NCBI GenBank assembly: GCA_039707655.1
Contig: CM077667.1
Span: 157,708,642-157,772,641 of the forward strand
Length of the DNA: 64,000 nucleotides
Source: Elymus sibiricus
Lineage: Eukaryota; Streptophyta; Magnoliopsida; Poales; Poaceae
Direction of reading: 5' to 3'
The notes under the pieces were generated by a model that did no database searches, was not told where the DNA came from, and saw nothing but the letters and a program-made list of their open reading frames with translations. A program made the translations under genes and the position numbers. Shown piece by piece: positions 1-12,127 of this stretch (positions within the stretch are counted from its first letter, which is position 1; the number at the start of each line of letters is the position of its first letter).

Positions 1-164
1 CATGCTAACGAGACATTGCAAATGATATTTGGTGTAGCATGCCTCCCGACAAGCATCGACCGATCCTTTTCCGTCTGGCGCAACCCCGACCGGTCCTTCT
101 CCGTCTCACACTGGCGCAAGCCCGACCGGTCCTTCACCTCCGTGATGATGGTAAGTTTTCCCAA

Positions 165-905
165 GTGTTTTGCTTAACAAATGCATACTTAGCTTAAGAA
201 ATGACCTATTTAGCTCCAAAATGACCTATACTTAGCTTATTTTCCTCGAAAATGACATAATAACATTAGTTAGCTCCAAAATGACATATTTTACCTAGGA
301 TAGCTATAAAATGACCTATACTTAGCATTTTTCCCTCCAAAATGACTTAATATGCTTAGTTAGCTAAAAAATGGCATAACTACCTAGGATAGCTCAATAA
401 TGATCTATACTTAGCTTAGCTAGTTCATTTATGACATAATTAGCTTACTTAGGTAAAAAAATGGCATAATAACCTTGGTTTAGCTCCAAACTGTCATATC
501 ATTAGTTTATTCTCCTCCAAAATGACAAAATAACCTTACCTAGCTCCAAAATGACCGATTTTAACTAGGATAGCTCAAAAATGACCTACACTTACCATTT
601 TGTCCTCCAAAATGAATAAATATGCTTAGTTAGCTCAAAAATGGCATAACTACCTAGGTTAGCTCAAAAATGACCTATACTTAGCTTCTTTAGTTCATTT
701 ATGACATACTTAGCATACTTAGGTCAAAAATGGCATAATAATCTTGGTTACCTCCAAAATGACATTGACTTAGCTTATTTTCCTCGAAAATGACATAATA
801 ACCTTACTAACCTCCAAAATGACCTATTTACCTAGCTTAGCTCTAAAATGACCTACACTTAGCATTTTTACCTAGCTTAGCTAAAAAATGGCATAATTAC
901 CTAAG
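165..905. repeat. AT-rich minisatellite inside the CACTA element
   Basis: A degenerate tandem repeat of roughly 25-45 bp built on tagctccaaaatgacctat and acttagctta. The sub-motifs aaaatgac(c/a)ta, aaaatggcataa and ttagct recur more than twenty times with small indels. No coding potential is seen. It ends where a GAA/TTC microsatellite begins. Confidence 0.8.
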
Positions 906-914
906 TTACCTTCG

Positions 915-1020
915 TTAGAAGAAGAAGAAGATAAAGAAGAGGAGAAAACGAAAGAGAAGAAAAATTCTTCTTCTTCTACTTCTACTTCTTCTTCTTCTTC
1001 TTCTTCTTGTTCTTCTTCTA
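915..1020. repeat. Inverted GAA/TTC microsatellite
   Basis: A GAA-rich tract (about 918-960) is followed directly by a TTC-rich tract (about 966-1018). The two are complementary and could fold into a long imperfect hairpin. The arginine/serine-rich translation on the minus strand is an artefact of this low-complexity DNA. Confidence 0.85.
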
Positions 1021-1418
1021 ACTTTCTTCTTTCCCAATTTGCAGATTTGCTTTAGATCACGGAAGCTTGCGTTGATGGAGTTTACTCTTCTCCTTGTCCT
1101 TCCTTTTTGTTTTGATTTTGTAGGATGAACAATGTGAAACTTGCTACCTATATATGTATGTATGGATGAAACCATTGTATGCTTGTTGTTGGATATATGT
1201 TGGCTATATATATATGTTGCATATGGACTTTTGAGTTGGTATGTATATGTGTTGGATGATCATATCCATATGGCAGGGATATGATTTGGTATGTATATGT
1301 GTTGTTATGCTTGTTGAAAGTATTTTCAAATGTGTGTGTATATATATATATATATATGTGAAATTCTGTGAAATTGAATGAATTTAAGAAAAATCAGAAA
1401 AAACAGGGGCTGTACAGG

Positions 1419-1851
1419 CTCTTTGCCGTCTGCTGGCAGACGGCAAAGAGCTTTGCCATCAGCCAGCAGACGGCAAAGATGCCACGTGGCAGCTACCTGT
1501 GCAACCTGGGGTGCACTGGGCTAGCCTATTTGGCAGCTTTGCCATCTGCTGGCTGACGGCAAAGACCTTTGCATCTTTGCCGTCAGCCAGCACACGGCAA
1601 AGCACGCCGTTAACCCCTTAACAGACCTAAGCTGCCACGTGTGCCGTCCATGCCCTTTGCCGTCTGCTGGCAGAAGGCAAAGACATTTGCCTCTTTGCCG
1701 TCGGCCAGCAGACGGCAAAGTGGCCTTTACCGGACCTTGTTCAGCCGGATGTGGTGCCGTCTGCTGGCTGACGGCAAAGACCTTTGCCGTCCGTAATTCA
1801 TGCCTTTGCCGTCAGCCATGGCAGACGGCAAAGTTGCTGATTCCAGTAGTG
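1419..1851. repeat. CACTA subterminal palindrome cluster, copy 1
   Basis: Opens with a near-perfect 32-bp palindrome at 1419-1450 (15-nt arms built on CTTTGCCGTCTGC). More direct and inverted TTTGCCGTC motifs follow at about 1463, 1537, 1577, 1656, 1694, 1760, 1786 and 1804. Subterminal repeat arrays of this kind are known transposase-binding regions in CACTA elements; binding here is inferred. Confidence 0.75.
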
Positions 1852-1865
1852 ATTGTTTGCCCTGT

Positions 1866-2487
1866 GAAATATATATATATATATATATATATATCATATA
1901 TTTACCCATGAAAATGCTTGGATATAAGAAAAAAACAGAATAAAAAGGGGCAATACAGGCACTTGGCCGTCTACCTCCGACGGCAAAGGGAGCTTTGCCG
2001 TCTGCCACCGATGGCAAAGGTGACATGTGGCAGCAACTTGTGCAACCTGGGAGCACTAGGTATGATCCATTTGTTCACATTGCCGTAGGCTGGCAGACGG
2101 CAAAGTATGACATTTTTTCGTCGGCTAGCAGACGGCAAAGTATGCCATTAGCCACCTAAGGCCAGCTAACCCATTTGGAAACTTTGCCGTCTCTGGCTCT
2201 CTTTGCCGTCTTAGGGAATACGGTAAAGGCTGCCGTTAGCCACCTAACGGGGTTAACCTCAACGCTATGCCGTCCACACACTGTACCGTCTGCAGGGCCT
2301 ATAGGGCGGACTGCAAAGGTGTTTGCCGTCCGCTTTGTTTCTGCAGACGGCAAAGTAGCCCTTTACTGTGGTTTTCTGTGCTGGAAGTGGGGCCGTCTGC
2401 TGGCAGACGGCAAAGGAGTTTGCCGTCCGTGAACCTACCCTTTGCCGTCTGCCATGGCAGACGGCAAAGAACCTGATTCCTGTAGTG
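1866..2487. mobile_element. Second CACTA subterminal region and terminus
   Basis: After the terminus at 1851 the same order of parts recurs: gtgaaat plus a TA microsatellite (1866-1893), an A-rich tract ending in aggggc, TTTGCCGTC palindromes, and a second terminus at 2471-2487 whose complement is CACTACAGGAATCAGGT. The layout matches 1340-1851 but sequence identity is only moderate, so this is either a nested or tandem CACTA element or a duplicated end. The 3 bp after the terminus are gtt. Confidence 0.65.
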
Positions 2488-2489
2488 GT

Positions 2490-3109
2490 TGGAGAAGTTC
2501 ATTGAGGATAGGGGCAACGAGATGAACGAGAAGCTCAAAGGTAAGTCAATGTCCTAAATGAATTTTGAGTTGAAATGATCTTTCACTCGTCCTCCAATAA
2601 CTCCTTTTCCCCATTACCTCGACAGAGTTGTTTGTGGACTTCGAAGAGGAAACATCCAAGATTGAGAAGGAACTAGATCCAGTCGCTGGTCTTCTCCGAG
2701 ATAGCTCGGCCCTTGCTCTCCTTCGATTGTAGGAACGCATCAGGGAGGTAACCGTCTTGCTCAACTGCCTGCACATGGCCGCCAAGGACATTGATCAAGA
2801 GGTCGCCCCCGGGTAGGAATTCGCAAGTGATCTGGATGCCCTCATCAACCATCTGCAAGACGTCCCTCGACAAGTGAAAACATGGAAAAAGTTTATAGCA
2901 TGCGTCGGAGCTGACATCATGCTCTCGCTCGATCGAGTCCATTACAAGGGTGTAGATGAGGAGAAATTGAAGTCGTCAAGGTCATCAACCGGAAGAGCGC
3001 CAAGATAGAAGACTTGATGGAAATGTTCCTCGAGGTGGCCACTCAGATTGTAGATGTAGTAGACCTTGATAACTTCACCGATGCAGCAACCCTGCCTGCT
3101 GCCGAGTGA
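2490..3109 (+). pseudogene. Antisense accessory gene of Tat element B, 3' part
   Basis: Not a host gene as far as I can tell. An exon end at 2540 (EKLK) is followed by an 85-bp intron with canonical borders (gtaagt at 2541, gacag ending 2625), then an exon read as ELFVDFEEETSKIEKEL, continuing to a TGA at 3107-3109. The product is charged and helical. TAG stops at 2730 and 2814 and a 1-base frameshift near 2968 break it. The region around DVPRQVKTWKK and GADIMLSLDRVHY aligns by eye with the C-terminus of the plus-strand gene at 58700-62005. It lies antisense to the pol remnant at 20707-21515, beyond the tandem array; extra antisense frames downstream of pol are known in Tat-lineage Ty3/Gypsy elements. 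The 5' exons were lost where the CACTA sequence ends. Confidence 0.6.
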
Positions 3110-5494
3110 TGCTCGGGAAAAAACTTTGAATGAAATTTGCCTCGGAATGCCGAGTGGTTTATGTAATCGTACATTTAACGTGACCTGATGGCCACGGTTA
3201 TCTCCCCTTTTGCTTCGAACATTCTGCAATTTTTTTGCCTTTATTTGACTTGAAGGTTTATTTCCTTTTTGAAGGTTTTTCGCTCTTCTCCATCATGATG
3301 TACGAGTGGACGTTTCTCCAGCACTCAGCATATCGACACTTAGGCGAGCACGGGGCCGCTGCTAAGCCCACGAGTGTAGATCATGTATCCACTCAGAGTA
3401 GTTCGTACTTAGGCGAAGGCAGGATCGCGTCTATGTCCCCGAGTGTGGTTCAGGTCCACATTCGGAGCAGTTTTACACTTAGGCGAAAATAGGTTCCCTG
3501 CTAATGGGTAAAATAAAGGTAGTTCCTGGAAACAATGATGATCCTGTCCATCTTGATATCCGAGTGGAAGTTGCTCCTGCACGGCATATCAATACTTAGG
3601 CGAGCACGGGGTCGTTGCTAAGCCCTCGAGTGTAAATCATGTCTCCACTCAGAGTAGCTCGTACTTAGGCGAAGGCAGGATCGTATCCAAGTCCCCGAGT
3701 GTGGTTCGGGTCAACATTCGGAGCAGTTTTACAATTAGGCGAAAACAGGTTCACAGCTAATGCGTAAAATGAAGGTAGTTCCTGGGAACAAGGATGGTCA
3801 TGTCCATCTTGATATCCGAGTGGAGGTTGCTCCTGCACTTGGCATATCAACACTAAGGCGAACATGGGGCCGCTGCTAAGCCCCCGAGTGTAGATCATGT
3901 CTCCACTCGGAGTAGCTCATAATTAGGCGAAGGCAAGATCACGTCTAAGTCCCGCAGTGTGGTTCGGGTCCACATTCGGAGTAGTTTTACATTTAGGCAA
4001 AAACAGGTTCGCAGGTAATGGGTAAAATGGAGGTAGTTCCGGGGAACAATGATGGTCCTGTCCATCTTAATATCCAAGTGGAGGTTGCTCCTGCACTCGG
4101 CATATCAACACATAGGCGAGCACGGGGCCGCAGCTAAGCCCCCGAGTGTAGATCATGTGTCCACTCGGAGTAGCTCATACTTAGGCGAAGGCAGGATTGC
4201 GTCTAAGTCCCCGAGTGTGGTTCCGGTCCACATTCGGAGTAGTTTTACAATTAGGCGAAAACAGGTTCGCAGCTAATGGGTAAAACTGGAGGTAGTTCCT
4301 CGGAATAATGATAGTCATGTCCATCTTGATATCCGAGTGGAGATTGCTCCTGCACTCGGCATATCAACACTTAGGCTAGCACGGGGCCGCTGCTAAGCCC
4401 CCGAGTGTAGATCATGTATCCAGTCGGAGTAATTCATATTTAGGCGAAGGCAGGATCGCTTGTAAGTCCTCGAGTGTGGTTCGAGTCCACATTTGGAGAA
4501 GTTTTACACTTAGGTGAAAACAGGTTCGCAGGTAATGGGTAAAATGGAGGTAGTCTCTGGGAACAATGATGGTCCAGTCCATCTTGATATCCAAGTGGAG
4601 GTTGCTCCTGCACTCAGAATATCAACACTAAGGCGAACACGTGGCCGCTGCTAAGCCCCCAAGTGTAGATCGTGTATCCACTCGGAGTAGCTCGTACATA
4701 GGCGAAGGCAGGATCGCATCTCAGTCTCCGAGTGTGGTTCGGGTCCACATTCGGAGCAGTTTTACATTTAGGAGAAAACAGGTTCTCAGCTAATGGGTAA
4801 AATGGAGGTAGTTCCTGGGAACAATGATGGTCCTGTCCATCTTGATATCCGAGTGGAGGTTGCTCCTACACTTGGCATATCAACACTTACGCCAGCACGG
4901 GGCCGCTGCTAAGTCCCTAAGTGTAGATCATGTCTCCACTCGGAGTAGCTCGTACTTAGGCGAAGGCAGGATCGCGTCTAAGTCCCCGAATGTGGTTCCG
5001 ATCCACATTCGGAGTAGTTTTACACTTAGGCGAAAACAAGTTCGCAGCTAATGGGTAAAAATGGAGGTAGTTCCTTGGAACAATGATGGTCATGTCCATC
5101 TTGATATCCGAGTGGAGGTTTCTCCTACACTCACCATATCAACACTTAGGCGAGCACGGGGCCGCTTCTAAGCCCCCGAGTGCAGTTCATGTCTCCACTC
5201 GGAGTAGTTCATGATTAGGCAAAGGCAAGATTGCTTCTAAGTCCCCGAGTGTGGTTCGATTCCACATTCGGAGCAGTTTTACACTTAGGCGAAAACAGGT
5301 TCGCAGCTCATGGGTAAAATGGAGGTAGTTCCTGGGAACAATGATGATCATATCAACAATTAGGCGAGGACAGGGACGCTACTAATCTCCCGAGTGTAGA
5401 TCATGTCTCCACTCGGTGTAGCTCGTACTTAGGCAAAGGCAGGATCGTGTCCAAGTCCCCGAGTGTGGTTCAGGTCCCCATTCGGAGCAGTTTT

Positions 5495-7029
5495 TGAGGG
5501 ATCACTAGAAGTGTGTCTCTAGAGGGGGGGGGGTGAATAGACTACAAGCAGGAATATAAAACCTAACCTTTTCCCAAGTTAATTGGTTGGCAGATTTTAA
5601 CAAATATAGCAAGTTAGTAAGTCTAGCACACCCTACACATGCAAGTCAACAAGTATGGCAGCGGAAAGTAAAGGCATTGCACATGAAGGTAGGAGTTGAG
5701 ATAGGGAGATCAAACGCATGAGGGACACGAAGATTTTTCCCGTGGTTCCGATAGGTGGTGCTATCGTACATCCACGTTTATGGAGTCTTCAAACCACGGA
5801 GGGTAATGGTCGCGAGAGTCCACGGAGGGCTCCACCCATAAGGGTCCATGAAGTAGCGACCTTGACTATTCCATGACGGCTTCCGTCCACGAAGGACTAG
5901 CCTCACTATGGGTAGATCTTCACGAAGTAGGCGATCTCCTTGCCCTTTAGAAACTTCTTGGTTCACTCCACAATACGAAGTAGGAGGCTCCCAAGCGACA
6001 CCTAACCAATCTAGGAGGCACCACCCTCCAAAAGATAATAGGCTCGATAATGTCGATGAACTCCTTGCTCTTGTGCTTCAAGATGATAGACTCCTCAACA
6101 CACAATCACTCTCTCACAGATTTGGCTTGGTGGAAGAGATTGGATTGGTGGAAAGCAACTTGGGGAGGCTAGAGATCAAGATTCATATGGTTGGAATGGA
6201 ATGGCATGATCTCAACACATGAGTAGGTGGCTCTCTCAGAAAATCAGATGGGGCAAGTATGGAATAGTTCTGAGTGCTTCTCTTGCGAGTGGGTAGTGGT
6301 GAAGGGGTATATATAGGCATCTCCAAATATCCAACCGTTACACCTTAAGTGACCAACTCGGTGACACCGATGTGTGAATCTCGGTTGTACCGAGTTGCTC
6401 CAAAGGTAGCAACTTTTGAATCTCGATGAGACCGATATATAAATCTCGGTTGCACCGATTAGGTGACCAATGGTCAGATTGCCAAACTCGGTGACGCTGA
6501 TTCAACAAACTCGGTCGGACCGATTTTGTGAAATTGGGTAACAGAATGTTGGCAACCCAAACTCGGTGGCACCGAATCAGAATCGGTTGCACCGAAAGGT
6601 TAGGGTTTGGCTTGGGTCTGTCTGAGTCTGGGAATCGGTGACACCGAGTGCAAAGTGTTGGTTGCACCGATTTTGGATATTTGACTTTGGACAGATCTTT
6701 GTGGAAGAGCTTGTGGGTGTTTTTGGTGACTATCACTTGTGCACATATGAGCATTTTGTTCAGCAACAGTACCTTACCCCCTTTTAATAGTATTGGCTTT
6801 CCTATGGACTCAAAGTGATTTCTCACAAAGTAAAATGTAGAGCCCTCTTGCTTGAAGCTTTGCCAACCAATTTCCTTGCATCTTGGGGTATTCCACAATC
6901 TCCACAATCCTTTTGCCAACCCTCTCTGTGGACTTTATCTGAAATACACTAGATGAAAGTATTAGTCCAAGAGGCAATGTATGTTGTCATCAATTATCAA
7001 AACCACCAAGGGAGCATGTTGTGCTTTCA
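5495..7029 (+). mobile_element. Solo LTR (1535 bp) inside the tandem array
   Basis: Starts TGAGGGATCACTAG and ends GTGCTTTCA, so it has TG...CA ends. It is flanked by a perfect 5-bp target duplication, gtttt at 5490-5494 and 7030-7034. Joining the flanks restores the array consensus (gagcag-tttt-acacttagg), proving insertion into a monomer. A TATA box (tatatatagg, 6308-6317) lies in the middle on the plus strand, as in an LTR promoter. A 10-G run is at 5524-5533. The part from 6340 to 6670 is rich in a short motif of the form CTCGGTNGNACCGA. No coding sequence. Absence of internal domain and second LTR suggests LTR-LTR recombination. Confidence 0.8.
6308..6317 (+). promoter_or_regulatory. TATA box of solo LTR
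   Basis: Sequence tatatatagg in otherwise mixed-composition LTR sequence, about 814 bp from the LTR start. Likely the old LTR promoter; activity is unknown. Confidence 0.5.
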
Positions 7030-9802
7030 GTTTTACACTTAGGCAAAAACAGGTTCGCAGCTAATGGGTAAAATAGAGGTAGTTCCTGGGAACAATGATG
7101 GTCCTGTCCATCTTGATATCCGAGTGGAGGTTGCTCCTGCACTCGGCATATCAACACTAAGGCAAACACGGGGCCGCTGCTAAGCACCTGAGTGTAGAGT
7201 GTGTCTCCACTTGGAGTAGCTCGTACTTAGGTGAAGGCAGGATCGCGTCTAAGTCCCTGAGTGTTGTTCGGGTACACATCCGGAGCAGTTTAACACTTAG
7301 GCGAAAACAGGTTCGCAGCAAATGGGTAATATGGAGGTAGTTCCTGGGAACAATGATGGTCCTATCCATCTTGATATTCGAGTGTAGGTTTTCCTATACT
7401 CGGCATATCAACACTTAGGCGAGCAAGGGGACGCTGTTAAGCCCCCGAGTGTCGATCATGTCTCCACTTCGAGTAGCTCGTACTTAGGCGAAGGCAGGAT
7501 CGCGTCTAAGTCCCCGAGTGTGGTTCGGGTCCACATTCGGAGCAGTTTTACACTTAGGCGAAAACAGGTTCACAACTAATGGGTTAAAATGGAGGTAGTT
7601 CCTGGGAACAATAATGGTCATCTCCATTTTGGTATCCGAGTGGAGGTTGCTCCTGCACTTGGCATATTAACACTTAGGCGAGCACGGGTCCGCTGCTAAG
7701 CCCCCGAGTGTAGATCTTGTCTCCACTCGGACTAGCTCGTACTTAGGCGAAGGCAGGATCGCGTCTAAGCCCCCGAGTGTGGTTCTGGTCCACATTCGGA
7801 GTAGTATTACACTTAGGCGAAAACAGGTTCACAACTAATGGGTAAAAATGGAGGTAGTCCCTGGGAACAATGATGGTCATGTCCATCTTGATATCCGAGT
7901 GGAGGTTTCTCCTGCACTCGACATATCAGCACTTAGGCGAGTACGGGGCCGCTGCTAAGCCCCCGAGTGTAGATCATGTCTCCACTCGGAGTAGTTCGTA
8001 CTTAGGCGAAGGTAGGATCGCTTCTAAGTCAGGAGTGTGGTTCGGGTCCACATTCGGAGCAGTTTTACACTTAGGCGAAAATAGGTTCGCAACTAATGGG
8101 TAAAATGGAGGTAGTTCCTAGGAATAATGATGATCGAGTCCATCTTGATATCCGAGTGGAGGTTGCTTCTGCACTCGGCATATCAACACTTAGGCGAGCA
8201 CGGGGCCGCTACTAAGCCCCGAGTGTAGATCATGTCTCCACTCGGAGTAGCTCGTATTTAGGCGAAGGCAGGATAGCGTCCAAGTCCCCGAGTGTGGTTC
8301 GGGTCCGCATTCGGTGCAGTTTGACACTTAGGCGAAAATAGGTTTGCATCTAATTGGTAAAATGGAGGTAGTTCCTAGGAACAATGATGGTCCTGTCCAT
8401 CTTGATATTCGAGTGGAGGTTGCTCCTGCACTCGGCATATCAACACTTAGGCGAACACGGGGCCGCTGCTAAGCCCCTGAGTGTAGATCGTGTCTCCACT
8501 CAGAGTAGCTCGTACTTAGGCGAAGGCAGGATCACGTCTAAGTCCCCGAGTGTGGTTCGGGTACACATTCGGAGCAGTTGTACACTTAGGCAAAAACAGG
8601 TCCGCAGCTAATGGGTAAAATAGAGGTAGTTCCTGGGAACAATGATGGTCATGTCCATCTTGATATTCGAGTGGAGGTTGCTCCTGTAGTCGGCATATCA
8701 ACACTTAGGCGATCATGGGGATGCTTCTAAGCCCTCGAGTGTCGATCCTGTCTCCACTCGGAGTAGCTCGTACTTAGGCGAAGGCCGGATCGCGTCTAAG
8801 TCCCCGAGTGTGGTTCGGGTACACATTCGGAGCAGTTTTACACTTAGGAGAAAATAGGTCTGCAACTAATGGGTAAAATGGAGGTAGTTCCTGGGAACAA
8901 TGATGGTCCTGTCCATCTTGATATTACAGTGGAGGTTGCTCCTGCACTCGGCATATCTACAGTTAGGCAAACACGGGGCCGCTGCTAAGCCCCTGAGTGT
9001 AGATCGTGTCTCCACTCTTAGTAGATCGTACTTAGGCGAAGGCAGGATTGCGTCTAAGTCCCCGAGTGTGGTTCGGGTCCACATTCGGAGCAGTTTTACA
9101 CTTAGGCGAAAACATGTTTGCAGCTAATGTGTCAAAATCAACGTAGTTCCCTGGGAACACAATGATGGTCCTGTCCATCTTGATATCTGAGTTGAGGTTG
9201 CTCCTGCACTCGGCATATCAACACTTAGGCGAGCACGGGGCTGCTGCTAAGCCCCTTAGTGTAAATTATGTCTCCGCTCAGAGTTGTTCGTACATAGGCG
9301 AAGGTAGGATCGCTTCTAAGTCCCCGAGTGTGGTTCCGGTCCACATTCGGAGCAGTTTTACACTTAGGCGAAAACAGGTTTGCAGCAAATGGGTAAAATG
9401 GAGGTAGTTCCTGGGAACAATGATGGTCCTGTCCATCTTGATATTCGAGGGAAGGTTGTTCCTGCACTCGGCATATCAACACTTAGGCGAGCACGGGGCC
9501 GCTGCTAAGCCCCCGAGTGTCAATCATGTCTCCACTAGGAGTAGCTCGTACTTAGGCGAAGGCAGGATCGTGTCTAAGTCCCCGAGTGTGGATCGGGTCA
9601 ACATTCGGAGCAGTTTTACACTTAGGCGAAAATAGGTTCGCAACTAATGGGTAAAAATGCAGGTAGTTCCTGGGAACAATGATGGTCCTGTCCATGTTGA
9701 TATACGAGTGGAGGTTGCTCCTGCACTCTGCATATTAACACTTAGGCGAGCACGGGGCCGCTGCTGAGCCCCCGAGTGTAGATCATGTCTCCACTCGGAG
9801 TA

Positions 9803-10384
9803 GCTCCAAAGGTAGCAACTTTTGAATCTCGGTGAGACCGATATATAAATCTCGGTTGCACCGATTAGGTGACCAACGGTCAGATTGCCAAAATCGGTGA
9901 CGCCGATTCAACAAACTCGGTCGGACCAATTTTGTGAAATTGGGTAACAGAATGTCGGCAAGCCAAACTCGGTGGCACCGAATCAGAATCGGTTGCACCA
10001 AAAGGTTAGGGTTTGGCTTGGATCTGTCTGAGTCTGGGAATCGGTGGCACCGAGTGGAAAGTGTTGGTTGCACCAATTTTGGATATTTGACTTTGGACAG
10101 ACCTTTGTGGAAGAGCTTGTGGGTGTTTTCGGTGACTATCACTTGTATTGGCTTTCCTATGGACTCAAGGTGATTTCTCACAAAGTAAAATGTAGAGTCC
10201 TCTTGCTTGAAGCTTTAACAACCTATTTCCTTGCATCTTGGGGTATTCCACAATCTCCACAATCCATTTGCCAACCCTCTCTGTGGACTTTATCTGAAAT
10301 ACACTAGATGAAGGTATTAGTCCAAGAGGCAATGTATGTTGTCATGAATTATCAAAACCACCAAGGGAGCATGTTGTGATTTCA
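9803..10384 (+). mobile_element. Truncated copy of the solo LTR (fragment 2)
   Basis: Corresponds to 6397-7029 of the solo LTR, beginning gctccaaagg and ending at the same TTTCA|gtttt border. About 51 bp are missing between tatcacttgt and attggctttcc (junction near 10146). On the left it is fused directly to the array motif actcggagta, with about 78 bp of monomer lost. It was therefore not an independent insertion but a deletion product of an LTR like the one at 5495. Confidence 0.85.
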
Positions 10385-12127
10385 GTTTTACACTTAGGCG
10401 AAAACAGGTTCGTAGCTAATGGGTAAAATAGAGGCAGTTCCTAGGAACAATGATGGTCCTGTCCATCTTGATATCCCAGTGGAGGTTGCGCCTGCACTCG
10501 CCATGTCAACACTTAGGCGAGCACGGGGACGCTGTTAAGCCCCCGAGTGTAGATCATGTCTCCACTTGGAGTAGCTCGTACTTAGGCGAAGGCAGGATCG
10601 CGTCTAAGTCCCCGAGTGTGGTTCGAGTCCACATTCGGAGCAGTTTTACACTTAGGCGAAAACAGGTTCGCAACTAATGGGTAAAAATGGAGGTAGTTCC
10701 TGGGAACAATGATGGTCCTGTCCATTTTGGTATCCGAGTGGAGGTTGCTCCTGCACTTGGCATATTAACACTTAGGCGAGCACGGGTCCGCTGCTAAGCC
10801 CCCGAGTGTTGATCATGTCTCCACTTGGAGTAGCTCGTACCTAGGCGAAGGCAGGATCGCGTCTAATTCCCCGAGTGTGGTTCGGGTCCACATTCGGAGC
10901 AGTTTTACACTTAGGCAAAAACAGGTTCGCAACTAATGGGTAAAAATGGAGGTAGTTCCTGGGAACAATGATTGTCCTATCCATCTTGGTATCCGAGTCG
11001 GGGTTGCTCCTGCACTTGTCATATTAACACTTAGGCGAGCACGTGTCCGCTGCTAAGCCCCCGAGTGTAGATCATGTCTCCACTCGGAGTAGCTCGTACT
11101 TTGGGAAGGCAGGATCGCGTCTAAGCCCCCGACTGTGGTTCTGGTCCACATTCGGAGTAGTATTACACTTAGGCGTAAACAGGTTCACAACTAATGGGTA
11201 AAAATGGAGGTAGTTCCTGGGAACAATGATGGTCATGTCCATCTTGATATCCGAGTGGAGGTTTCTCCTGCACTCGGCATATCAGCACTTAGGCGAGCAC
11301 GGGGCCGTTGCTAAGCCCCCGAGTGTAGATCATTTCTCAACTCGAAGTAGTTCGTACTTAGGCGAAGCCAGGATCGCTTCTAAGTCCCCGACTGTGGTTC
11401 GGGTCCACATTCGGAGCAGTTTTACACTTAGGCGAAAACAGGTTTGCTGCTGATGTGTTAAAATCAAGGTAGTTCCCTGGGAACAATGATGGTCTTGTCC
11501 ATCTTGATATCTAAGTTGAGGTTGCTCCTGCACTCGGCATATCAACACTTAGGCGAGCACGGGGCCGCTGCTAAGCCCCTTAGTGTAAATCATGTCTCCG
11601 CTCAGAGTAGTTCGTACATAGGCAAAGGCAGGATCGCTTCTAAGTCCCTGAGTGTGGTTCGGGTCCACATTCGGAGCAGTTTTACACTTAGGCCAAAACA
11701 GGTTCGCAACAAATGGGTAAAATGGAGGTAGTTCCTAGGAACAATGACGGTCCTGTCCATCTTGATATTCGAGGGAAGGTTTGTTCCTGCACTCGGAATA
11801 TCAACACTTAGGCGAGCACGGGGCCGCTGCTAAGCCCCCGAGTGTCGATCATGTCTCCACTTGGAGTAGCTCGTACTTAGGCGATGGCAGGATCGCGTCT
11901 ATGTCCCCGAGTGTGGTTCGGGTCCACATTCGGAGCAGTTTTACACTTAGGCGAAAATAGGTTTGCAACTAAGGGGTAAAAATGCAGGTAGTTCCTGGGA
12001 ACAATGATGGTCCTGTCCATGTTGATATCCGAGTGGTGGTTGCTCCTGCACTCTGCATATTAACACTTAGGCGAGCACGGGGCCGCTGCTAAGCCCCCGA
12101 GTGTAGATCATGTCTCCACTCGGAGTA

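Larger units (their letters stand above)
1..1851. mobile_element. CACTA (En/Spm-type) DNA transposon, right-hand part
   Basis: The right terminus at 1835-1851 reads, on the opposite strand, CACTACTGGAATCAGCA, a typical grass CACTA terminal inverted repeat. The preceding 450 bp hold many TTTGCCGTC/GACGGCAAA motifs, as expected of a CACTA subterminal region, and an AT-rich minisatellite lies further in. No transposase domain is recognisable. At 55-155 a GACCGGTCCTTC motif recurs three times and is followed by a possible splice donor (gatggtaagt, near 152), perhaps the tail of a transposase exon. The left end lies outside the window. CACTA elements make 3-bp target duplications, which cannot be tested here. 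Confidence 0.72.

Noticed and set aside
915..1175. Arginine/serine-rich minus-strand frame.
   Set aside because: Translation of a GAA/TTC microsatellite.
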